DNA from: Bacteroidales bacterium UBA2716
Lineage (GTDB): Bacteria > Bacteroidota > Bacteroidia > Bacteroidales > UBA932
NCBI GenBank assembly: GCA_002354005.1
Contig: DEKS01000134.1
Coordinates: 6,478-20,476 of the forward strand
DNA length: 13,999 bases
Reading direction: 5' to 3'
This document shows, piece by piece, positions 6,793-13,999 of this stretch; positions within the stretch are counted from its first letter, which is position 1, and each line of letters begins with the position of its first letter. The notes below the pieces were generated by a model, which was not told the origin of the DNA, searched no databases, and saw only the letters and a program-made list of their open reading frames with translations. Position numbers and translations under genes: made by a program.

Positions 6793-7032
6793 CTAAGATT
6801 TCACCTGCTGTGGCCGGGAATCGGCAGAATCTTTTCGGAAGTAGTCCACCTCACAATAGGTATGGGCAACAATGTGGGAGTTGTCGCGGATGTCGAAGTA
6901 GTTCCGAAGGATGGTTGCTATGAGCTCAGGGGGGCTTTGGGATGCCCCGGAGGGAATTGGCGAAAAGGGTCCGTGCGGGAGGGTGCGCAGGGAGCAGTGA
7001 CCGAATTTGGGACGAAAGGCCGTTGACGTCAG
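6793..7032 (-). pseudogene. coding-like fragment without a start codon
   Basis: On the minus strand a frame is open for 79 codons from a TGA at 7033-7035 to a TAG at 6793-6795. It contains no ATG. Its last 45 codons look clearly protein-like: they include ELIATILRNYFDIRDNSH and, after an IVA, HTYCEVDYFRK, with G/C-rich third positions. The upstream part (FSPIPSGASQSPP) is low-complexity and may be unrelated sequence. I read it as the C-terminal remnant of a gene whose 5' part has been replaced by the repeat-rich segment to the right. I do not recognise the parent protein. Confidence 0.4.
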
Positions 7033-7075
7033 TCATAAGGCCTTCCGGCACAAAGGCGGGCATGACGGCGTGTGT

Positions 7076-7138
7076 TTGACGACCGTTACGGGCCGAAGTG
7101 CCCGTAAAAGGGAGGAGTTAGCCGTCAAGCGACCGGGT
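7076..7138. repeat. nested inverted repeat in a GC-rich intergenic element
   Basis: An inner perfect 8-bp stem TTACGGGC/GCCCGTAA (7086-7093 with 7100-7107, loop CGAAGT) is enclosed by TTGACG/CGTCAA (7076-7081 with 7133-7138). Further palindromes, TGACGTCA (7024-7031) and AAGGCCTT (7037-7044), lie just upstream. An 84-codon plus frame (7007-7261) runs through this, but its sequence is explained by repeats and its tail is the repeat at 7228-7263. I treat the whole as a non-coding element. Confidence 0.5.
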
Positions 7139-7192
7139 GAGCTCCTTTTTCGACTGCTGACCGAAGGGGCGCCCAAAGTCGCCTGGACAAGG

Positions 7193-7263
7193 AGATGCCC
7201 GATCGGAGCCGGACATGACGGGCTGGGAGATTTCTCGACTCGCTCCGCTCGCTCGAAATGACA
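7193..7263. repeat. two adjacent AGAT...ATGAC palindromic repeats
   Basis: Two units share the frame AGAT-palindrome-ATGAC(A/G): 7193-7220, with an imperfect GCCCG.../...CCGGAC stem, and 7228-7263, a CTCGACTCGCTC-type palindrome. A relative lies at 10245-10271 between dut and murF. Repeats of this style are common in many bacterial genomes and, when mistranslated, give SERSEES-like peptide tails. Confidence 0.65.
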
Positions 7264-7267
7264 ATCC

Positions 7268-7348
7268 CGTCCTTAAAAATGGGTCAAAATGAGGACGACA
7301 GGAGGAAAAACAGGGTCTCGTCCTCAAAATTGGGCAAAAACAAGGACG
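7268..7348. repeat. two tandem CGTCCT...AGGACG hairpins
   Basis: CGTCCT with AGGACG occurs at 7268-7273/7292-7297 and again at 7319-7324/7343-7348, a period of 51 bases. The loops are alike (TAAAAATGGGTCAAAATG against CAAAATTGGGCAAAAACA). The pair sits directly upstream of the obgE promoter, with 12 bases between the second hairpin and the -33 box. Confidence 0.7.
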
Positions 7349-7360
7349 GGAGAAGCGGCG

Positions 7361-7392
7361 TTTCGGGAAATCGAAAAGAATCGTTACCTTTG
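7361..7392 (+). promoter_or_regulatory. Bacteroidota-type promoter of obgE
   Basis: TTTC (7361-7364, one mismatch to TTTG), a 20-base spacer and TACCTTTG (7385-7392) precede the obgE start by 23 bases. An AAGGAAGG purine run (7404-7411) lies before the ATG. Confidence 0.75.
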
Positions 7393-7415
7393 CAAAAAGC
7401 ATTAAGGAAGGCGTT

Positions 7416-8408
7416 ATGGCAGAATCCAACTTCATCGATTATGTCCGGATTTTCTGTGCCAGCGGGCACGGAGGAGCCGGCAGTGCCCACCTCCACAGGG
7501 CCAAATACGTACCCAAGGGCGGACCGGACGGCGGCGACGGCGGCCGTGGCGGTCACATCATCCTCAAGGTGAATCCGCAGCTCTGGACCCTCATCCACCT
7601 GCGCTACCGCAAGGTGGTGCGGGCCGACAACGGCGGCAACGGTGCGGAGGCCCTCAAACGGGGCAAAAACGGGGCCGACATTATCCTGGAAGTACCCCAG
7701 GGCGTGGTGGTAAAGGATGCCGAAACCGAAGAAGTCATCACCGAACTGGTAGAAAAAGACCAGGAATACATCCTGTGCCAGGGCGGCAAGGGCGGTTGGG
7801 GCAACGACCACTTCAAGAGTGCCACCAACCAAACGCCGCGCTACGCGCAGCCCGGCGAAGATGGTCAGGAAGGCTGGTTCATCCTGGAACTCAAAGTCCT
7901 GGCCGATGTGGGCCTGGTGGGCTTCCCCAACGCCGGGAAGAGCACCCTCCTGGCCGCCATCACATCGGCCAAACCCAAAATCGCCAACTATGCGTTCACT
8001 ACGCTGGAGCCCAACCTGGGCATTGTGCGCTACTTTGACAACCGCTCCTTTGTGATGGCGGACATTCCCGGCATCATTGAGGGCGCGCATGAGGGAAAAG
8101 GAATTGGCATGCGCTTCCTGCGGCACATTGAGCGCAACTCCGTGCTGCTGTTCATGGTGGCGGCAGACGAGCCGGATGTCACCAAAGGCTACAAGATTCT
8201 GCTCAAGGAACTGGAGGAATACAATCCGGAACTGCTGGTGAAAGACCGCGTGCTGGCCGTTACCAAGACAGACCTCATCGACGAAAAGCAGCGGGCAAAA
8301 ATAGAGAAAAAGCTGCCCTCCGACATTCCCCACGTGTTTATCTCGTCCGTGGCCCAGACCGGCCTGAACGAGCTCAAAGAAATGCTTTGGAAAGCCCTGA
8401 ATCCATGA
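7416..8408 (+). CDS. obgE: Obg family GTPase (CgtA)
   Basis: The product has 330 residues. Residues 1-160 form the glycine-rich Obg fold (GGPDGGDGGRGGHI, GGKGGWGN), followed by the G domain. The G domain has Walker A GFPNAGKS (169-176), switch region NYAFTTLEPN, DIPG (216-219) and TKTD (283-286, the NKxD position). Obg binds the large ribosomal subunit and acts in its late assembly and in growth and stress control. The protein ends right after the G domain and lacks the C-terminal OCT extension of Bacillus Obg; short forms occur in this phylum. Its stop overlaps the start of the next gene (ATGA), so the two are translationally coupled. Confidence 0.97.
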   Translation: MAESNFIDYVRIFCASGHGGAGSAHLHRAKYVPKGGPDGGDGGRGGHIILKVNPQLWTLIHLRYRKVVRADNGGNGAEALKRGKNGADIILEVPQGVVVKDAETEEVITELVEKDQEYILCQGGKGGWGNDHFKSATNQTPRYAQPGEDGQEGWFILELKVLADVGLVGFPNAGKSTLLAAITSAKPKIANYAFTTLEPNLGIVRYFDNRSFVMADIPGIIEGAHEGKGIGMRFLRHIERNSVLLFMVAADEPDVTKGYKILLKELEEYNPELLVKDRVLAVTKTDLIDEKQRAKIEKKLPSDIPHVFISSVAQTGLNELKEMLWKALNP

Positions 8409-8995
8409 CCCTTGACCAACTCATCCAATGGGACCAGCACACCACCCTGTGGCTGAATAACCTGGGAAACACCACCTGGGACCCCTTCTGGCTCATGCTC
8501 TCGGATACCAAGTTCTGGTATCCGGCCTACCTCATTCTAACGGTGTTTTTGTTCAAGGAACTGGGCTGGAAAAAGGGTCTGGCCGTCTTTTTGTCCTGCA
8601 TTCTCATGGTGGTGTGCGTCGACCAAAGCTGCAATGCGGTTAAAGACAGCGTGGAGCGGCTGCGTCCCTGTTACAATTCCTGGATGATGGCCCACGGCAT
8701 ACGCCTCCCCTACGGGCTTACCGGCCACTTGTTTGGCTTTTTCAGCGGCCATGCGGCCAATACCTTCGGCCTTGCCAGTTCCTCCTTCCTGGGTTTTCAG
8801 CTCAATCGTCCGGAGCATAAGTATCGCATCTACGGGATAGGCGTTTTCGTGTGGGCCGCCCTGGTTGCCAGCAGCCGTATCATGGTAGGCGCCCATTTCC
8901 TGGGCGACATTGTGGTGGGTGCATGCTTTGGCACGGCGGTGGGGTCGGCCATCGCCTGCCTCACGCATTACCTGATTGTTAAAGCGAAGCTATAA
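8405..8995 (+). CDS. PAP2-family membrane phosphatase
   Basis: The product is a membrane protein of 196 residues. It carries the three phosphatase signatures of the type 2 phosphatidic acid phosphatase superfamily: K80...R87-P88 (KDSVERLRP), SGH at 114-116, and R158...H164...D168 (SRIMVGAHFLGD). About five hydrophobic segments surround them. Likely substrates are lipid phosphates such as undecaprenyl pyrophosphate, phosphatidic acid or a phosphorylated lipid A, acting at the outer face of the inner membrane. The exact substrate cannot be read from sequence. I chose ATG 8405, which overlaps the obgE stop; ATG 8387 inside obgE is an alternative. The 3' end overlaps the convergent murF by 17 bases. 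Confidence 0.93.
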   Translation: MTLDQLIQWDQHTTLWLNNLGNTTWDPFWLMLSDTKFWYPAYLILTVFLFKELGWKKGLAVFLSCILMVVCVDQSCNAVKDSVERLRPCYNSWMMAHGIRLPYGLTGHLFGFFSGHAANTFGLASSSFLGFQLNRPEHKYRIYGIGVFVWAALVASSRIMVGAHFLGDIVVGACFGTAVGSAIACLTHYLIVKAKL

Positions 8996-10244
8996 CCTTC
9001 TCCATCCGGGTGCTGCGGGAACCTTTTACCAGCACCACGCAGTCCTGCAGCGGATTCTCCTGCAGATAGGCGGCCAGTTCATCGGACGTGGCAAAAGCCC
9101 GGATACCGGAGCCCGCGGCCGCCCGGATGAATTCTTCTCCCACCAGATACGCTTCCGTGCCTTTGAGGCGGGCCACCACCTTGCGATGTTCCTCGTCTGA
9201 CTCCACGCCAAGTTCTCGCATGGCACCCAGAAGCGCCACTTTTCGGCCCTCCACCAGCGCCAGGTTGTCCAAGGCCACCGCCATGGAAGAGGGGTTGGCG
9301 TTGTAGGCATCTACAATCAGTGTATTCTTCTGTGTTTTAACCAGTTGTGAGCGGTTATTGGAAGGAACGTATGAAGCGATGGCTTCCATGGCATCCTTGC
9401 GCGGGACACCAAAGAACCAGCCAATTTTTAGGGCAGCGAGGATGTTGGCAGCGTTGTACGCACCAACCAGGTGGGTTTCCAGCAGGCAGTCCGGGAATTC
9501 CATTCGCAGGAAAGGATGTTCCGGCGACGACGGCAGCACGGTGACGTCTTTCATGCCGTAGGCGATACAGCTGAGTTCCCGCTCCCACAGCATCTCCTGC
9601 AGGACAGCATCGTCCCCATTGGCGAAGACAATGCCGTCGTGGGCCTTCAAGTAGTCATACAAGAGCCCCTTGGCATGTTTGACGCCGTCGTAACTGCCAA
9701 AGCCCTCCAGGTGCGCCTTGCCCACATTGGTAATAAGGCCGTGGGTGGGCTGGGAAACGGCTAACAGCGGTTTGAGGTCTTCCGGATGGCTGGCGCCCAT
9801 CTCAATGATGGCGATCTGGGCATCCTCCCCTATTTTGAGCACACTCAGCGGAACGCCAATATCGTTGTTCAGGTTGCCCTCCGTGGCCACCACGCGGTAT
9901 TTGGCAGCCAGGACGCTGCGGATGAGCTCCTTGGTGGTGGTTTTTCCGTTGGTACCGGTAAGGCCGATCACGGGAATGGCGAGTTGCTGCCTGTGGTAAG
10001 CGCCCAGTGCCTGCAAGGCGGCCAGGGTGTCCGGCACCTTGATGAGGCGCGAATCATCGGCCTCCACCGTGTCGCTCACAACGGCATAACAAGCCCCTTG
10101 TTCCAAGGCTTGCAGGGCAAAGGCGTTGCCGTCAAAATTCTCCCCTTTCAGGGCCACGAAAAGCTGGTTTTCCCGGATGGTACGGGTGTCTGTGTTCACG
10201 CCTGCACTGTGCAGGAAGATGTCGTATAATTCGCTGATATTCAT
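8979..10244 (-). CDS. murF: UDP-N-acetylmuramoyl-tripeptide--D-alanyl-D-alanine ligase
   Basis: The product has 421 residues. It joins D-Ala-D-Ala to UDP-MurNAc-tripeptide using ATP, the last cytoplasmic step of peptidoglycan precursor synthesis. The Mur ligase hallmarks are present: DTRTI.....F.AL.G in the N-terminal domain, the P-loop GLTGTNGKTTTKEL (94-107), NLNNDIGVP.., IIEMGASHPEDL, ITNVGKAHLEGF, and DAYNANPSSM in the C-terminal domain. Length is close to the family's usual 430-460. The frame extends upstream through a repeat (giving SERSEES), so ATG 10244 just after that repeat is the sensible start. It is the last gene of the tgt-lptG-dut-murF operon and converges with the PAP2 gene. 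Confidence 0.97.
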   Translation of the reverse strand: MNISELYDIFLHSAGVNTDTRTIRENQLFVALKGENFDGNAFALQALEQGACYAVVSDTVEADDSRLIKVPDTLAALQALGAYHRQQLAIPVIGLTGTNGKTTTKELIRSVLAAKYRVVATEGNLNNDIGVPLSVLKIGEDAQIAIIEMGASHPEDLKPLLAVSQPTHGLITNVGKAHLEGFGSYDGVKHAKGLLYDYLKAHDGIVFANGDDAVLQEMLWERELSCIAYGMKDVTVLPSSPEHPFLRMEFPDCLLETHLVGAYNAANILAALKIGWFFGVPRKDAMEAIASYVPSNNRSQLVKTQKNTLIVDAYNANPSSMAVALDNLALVEGRKVALLGAMRELGVESDEEHRKVVARLKGTEAYLVGEEFIRAAAGSGIRAFATSDELAAYLQENPLQDCVVLVKGSRSTRMEKVIASL

Positions 10245-10271
10245 AGATTCTTCACTTCGTTCAGAATGACA
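10245..10271. repeat. palindromic repeat between dut and murF
   Basis: AGATTCTTCACTTCGTTCAG followed by AATGACA fills nearly the whole 31-base gap between the dut stop and the murF start. It is a relative of the units at 7193-7263 (AGAT...ATGACA). It can fold as TTCTTCACTTCGTTCAGAA, with TTCT/AGAA ends. Being inside an operon, it would be transcribed as RNA before murF. Confidence 0.7.
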
Positions 10272-10275
10272 AGGG

Positions 10276-10707
10276 TCATTTCCCGGTGCTGCCGAAACCG
10301 CCGGCGCCCCGCGTTGTTTCGTCCAAAACTTCCACCTCCTCCCATTCCACCTGTTCGTGGCGTGCAATGACCATTTGGGCGATGCGCTCCCCCGGAACAA
10401 TCTCAAAGGGCTCCTGGCTCAGGTTCACCAGGATGACGCACACCTCCCCGCGATAGTCAGCATCGACCGTTCCCGGCGTATTGAGTACGGTAATGCCGTG
10501 CTTGATGGCCAGGCCGCTACGGGGGCGCACCTGCGCCTCATAGCCCTCCGGAAGGGCGATATACAGGCCCGTGGGGACCAGCATGCGCTGCAGCGGCTGC
10601 AGCACCACCGGCTCTTTCAGGTTGGCTTTGAGGTCCATGCCGGCACTCTGCGCCGTAGCGTATGAGGGGCAGGGATAGGGCGAACGATTGACAATTTGTA
10701 CCTTCAT
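10276..10707 (-). CDS. dut: dUTP diphosphatase
   Basis: The product has 143 residues, the usual size of a trimeric dUTPase. All five motifs are present: AGMDL (22-26), PRSGLA, the uracil-binding hairpin GTVDADYRGEV with its catalytic Asp and Tyr, GERIAQMVI, and the C-terminal arm RGAGGFGSTGK. It hydrolyses dUTP to dUMP and pyrophosphate, which keeps uracil out of DNA and feeds dTMP synthesis. The start ATG overlaps the lptG stop by one base (TAATG). An upstream in-frame extension lies inside lptG and is not real. Confidence 0.97.
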   Translation of the reverse strand: MKVQIVNRSPYPCPSYATAQSAGMDLKANLKEPVVLQPLQRMLVPTGLYIALPEGYEAQVRPRSGLAIKHGITVLNTPGTVDADYRGEVCVILVNLSQEPFEIVPGERIAQMVIARHEQVEWEEVEVLDETTRGAGGFGSTGK

Positions 10708-11797
10708 TATTTGGGAGCTTTGATGTACAGGACAATGGCAATGATGGTATACAGGTAGTTGGGGAGCCAGATGGCGATTCCCGCCGGGAGCGTATCCGTA
10801 ATCACGAACATTTCGCTGAACTGCATGAACAGGATGTAGGAAAAACCCAGTGCCGTTCCGGCGGCCAGGTTCCAGCCCATGCCGCCGCGCTTTTTCTTGG
10901 TACACAGCGCCACGCCGATGATGGTGAGGATGAGGGCGCTGAAAGGCAGCGAATAGCGGTTGTTCTTCTCAATGAGCGACATGTTCACAGAGGCGTCGCC
11001 GCGCATTTTCTGCGTTTCTATCAGCTGGTCCAGTTCCTTCTTGTTCAGTTCCTGGATGGTGTAGCGGTTGCGGAAAAAATCGTCCTTGGTAAGGCTGATG
11101 ACCGTATCCAGCTGACGCCCGGAACGGATGTGGTCCCCCATGCCTTCGTCGTAGTCCCGGATGAACCAGTTGCGGAGTTTCCACACGCCCGTAACGGTAT
11201 CATACTGAGCACTTTCCGCCGTCAGCTTGGATGTGAGACGGCCGGTGGAAAGGTCTTCCAGCGTGAAATTGTACGCCGTATTGTTGTAAGCGCTGAAGCT
11301 CTCGATATACACAAAATGGTCGTCCTCCAGTTTGTAGTGCATGTCGTGCCCCATCTTCACTTTTCTCCAGGGATTGTACTTCTGTTCAAACTGCACGCGC
11401 GTGGCGTTGGCATGGGGCAGTATCCACAGACTCAGCGTAAGGGACAAGAGGGCGATGATGGTGGCCGATACCAGATAAGGCACCATGAGCCTGTGATAAC
11501 TGATTCCGCTGGAGAGCATGGCCACCACTTCCGAGTCCTGGGTCATCTTGGACGTAAAGAAAATCACCGTCAGGAACACGAACATGGGCGAATACTGGTT
11601 CACAAAATACGGGACAAAGTTGACGTAGTAGTCAAAGACGATCTCCCGGATCGGGGCTTCCTTTCGCACAAAGTCCTCGATTTTCTCGCTGATATCGAAG
11701 ATGACGATAATCAGGGACAGGAAAGCAATGGAGACGAAGAACGTCACCAGGAACTTCCGGATAATGTACCAGTCCAGTTTTTGGAGCCCTTGGATTC

Positions 11798-11801
<4 letters not shown>
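10707..11801 (-). CDS. LptF/LptG family LPS export permease (YjgP/YjgQ)
   Basis: The product is an inner-membrane permease of 364 residues. Three hydrophobic segments in the first 130 residues and three at the C-terminus flank a soluble periplasmic middle domain. The family signature DSEVVAMLSSGISYHRL follows the second membrane segment. In the Lpt machine two such subunits with the LptB ATPase extract lipopolysaccharide from the inner membrane. Bacteroidota usually carry these permeases singly and away from other lpt genes, which makes F versus G hard to tell. ATG 11801 overlaps the tgt stop (ATGA), indicating coupling. The tgt-permease order is common in this phylum. Confidence 0.93.
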
Positions 11802-12940
<1,139 letters not shown>

Positions 12941-12958
12941 CAATTCTTTTTTATACTG

Positions 12959-12966
12959 CAAAAATA
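12959..12966 (-). promoter_or_regulatory. putative -7 box for the tgt operon
   Basis: TATTTTTG on the minus strand fits TAnnTTTG and lies 18 bases before the tgt start. No good TTTG is found 20 bases upstream, so the -33 part is weak. It would give a very short leader. Confidence 0.4.
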
Positions 12967-12979
12967 CGGAAAATATTTG

Positions 12980-12987
12980 TATTTTTG
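12980..12987 (+). promoter_or_regulatory. putative -7 box for the divergent transporter gene
   Basis: TATTTTTG on the plus strand fits TAnnTTTG, 41 bases before the transporter start. The -33 position holds only a weak match. The box lies 13 bases from the opposing tgt -7 box, so the upstream elements of the two promoters overlap. Confidence 0.4.
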
Positions 12988-13028
12988 TATGATTGAAAAC
13001 CATCGGACATATAATAACACATTCTGAT

Positions 13029-13999
13029 ATGCAAATGAAGATTAAACCCGTTACCATCAAGCTCGTCGCGATGCTGTTCCTGGAGTTTGCCGTCTGGGGC
13101 GCCTATCTCACCTCCCTGGGCCGCTACCTGGGCAATATCGGCCTGGGCTCGCAAATCAAATGGTTCTTTGCCATGCAGGGCATCGTGTCCATCTTTATGC
13201 CCACCCTGATGGGTATCGTGGCCGACAAAAAAATGGAAGCCCAGAAGGTCCTGTCCATGTGTCACGGCTTTGCCGGCCTGTTCATGGCCGGAGCCGGCGT
13301 TTACTGCATGATTTCCGGGGACCAAGTACAGTTCGCTCCCCTGTTCATCCTTTACAGCCTCAGCGTCGCCTTCTTCATGCCCACCATCGCCCTGGTCAAT
13401 TCCGTGTCCTATAACGCCATGGCCAAGGAAGGGATGGACCCGGTGAAGGAGTTCCCGCCCATCCGCGTGTTTGGTACGGTAGGCTTCATCTGCAGCATGC
13501 TGCTGACCAACTTCCTGCACATTGGCGGTGTGGCCATGCAGAACAGCTACACGCAGCTCATCTCCTCGGGCATCCTGTCCCTGATTCTGTGCGGATACGC
13601 GCTCACCATGCCTGCCTGCCCGATCGACAAGAGCAAAAAGAACGAGACCCTGGCCGATGCCTTTGGCCTCAAGGCCTTCAGCTTGTTCAAGGACACCCAG
13701 TTTGCCATCTTCTTCATTTTCTCGATGCTGCTGGGCGCTTCGCTGCAAATTACCAACGGCTATGCCAATACCTTCCTGGGCTCCTTCGCCGCAGACCCGG
13801 CGCTGGCCAATACGTTTGCCGTCAAAAATTCCAATGCCCTTATCGCCATTTCGCAGGCATCGGAAACCCTTTGCATCCTGCTCATCCCCTTTGCCATGAA
13901 GAAATTCGGCATCAAGAACGTGATGCTCATCGCCATGTTCGCCTGGGTGTTCCGTTTCGCCTTCTTCGGGCTGGGTAATCCCGCCATGCCCGGCGTGCT
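13029..13999 (+). CDS. MFS transporter, nucleoside permease type (3' end outside window)
   Basis: An open frame runs from ATG 13029 to the window end: 323 codons without a stop, so the C-terminus is missing. The N-terminus AMLFLEFAVWGAYLTSLGRYL is typical of the nucleoside:H+ symporter branch of the major facilitator superfamily (NupG/XapB-like). So is FMPTLMGIVADKK, the short loop between the second and third helices. At least eight hydrophobic segments are visible, with the cytoplasmic loop after the sixth at about residue 200 (CPIDKSKKNE). The inferred role is uptake of nucleosides across the inner membrane; substrate specificity is not readable. ATG 13035 (MKIKP) is an equally good start. 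The gene is divergent from the tgt operon. Confidence 0.85.
   Translation, partial: MQMKIKPVTIKLVAMLFLEFAVWGAYLTSLGRYLGNIGLGSQIKWFFAMQGIVSIFMPTLMGIVADKKMEAQKVLSMCHGFAGLFMAGAGVYCMISGDQVQFAPLFILYSLSVAFFMPTIALVNSVSYNAMAKEGMDPVKEFPPIRVFGTVGFICSMLLTNFLHIGGVAMQNSYTQLISSGILSLILCGYALTMPACPIDKSKKNETLADAFGLKAFSLFKDTQFAIFFIFSMLLGASLQITNGYANTFLGSFAADPALANTFAVKNSNALIAISQASETLCILLIPFAMKKFGIKNVMLIAMFAWVFRFAFFGLGNPAMPGV

Noticed and set aside
7007..7261. 84-codon plus-strand frame
   Set aside because: Made of palindromic elements; its tail is the dispersed repeat at 7228-7263.

Overview
The window reads as chromosome of a member of the Bacteroidales (phylum Bacteroidota). Evidence: promoters of the TTTG-N20-TAnnTTTG type, few Shine-Dalgarno sequences, Cys-acylated surface proteins of Bacteroidales type (BIG2 Ig-like, fimbrillin-like plus BspA-type leucine-rich repeats), an Obg GTPase without a C-terminal extension, and the tgt-lptG gene order. 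The genus cannot be fixed from the sequence alone.

Layout. Bases 1-445 hold no convincing gene but carry two tandem palindromic repeats. A secreted protein of unknown family (501-1310, +) follows with its own promoter and a strong intrinsic terminator. Bases 1423-1897 are dense in inverted repeats. They look like a minus-strand structured RNA of about 240 nt (1614 to about 1854), with a Bacteroidota -7 box, long internal complementarity and a terminator with seven U residues, plus a second hairpin cluster. A small minus-strand protein (1898-2236) is divergent from a two-gene surface operon: a lipoprotein with four BIG2 domains (2337-3482) and an 825-residue fimbrillin-like/leucine-rich-repeat lipoprotein (3495-5972). 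An uncharacterised acidic protein (6019-6729) follows. Bases 6730-7415 hold a decayed coding fragment on the minus strand and several repeat families.

From 7361 on the sequence is a compact, GC-richer housekeeping block. obgE and a PAP2-family phosphatase overlap by ATGA on the + strand. They converge on a minus-strand operon tgt-lptG-dut-murF (queuosine tRNA modification, LPS export, dUTP hydrolysis, peptidoglycan precursor synthesis), whose genes overlap or sit 31 nt apart. Divergent from tgt is the 5' part of an MFS transporter of the nucleoside permease type, cut by the window end.

The most interesting items are the candidate minus-strand RNA with its mutually exclusive pairings, the almost identical extended promoters in front of two unrelated exported-protein genes, and the stacked small repeats upstream of obgE.
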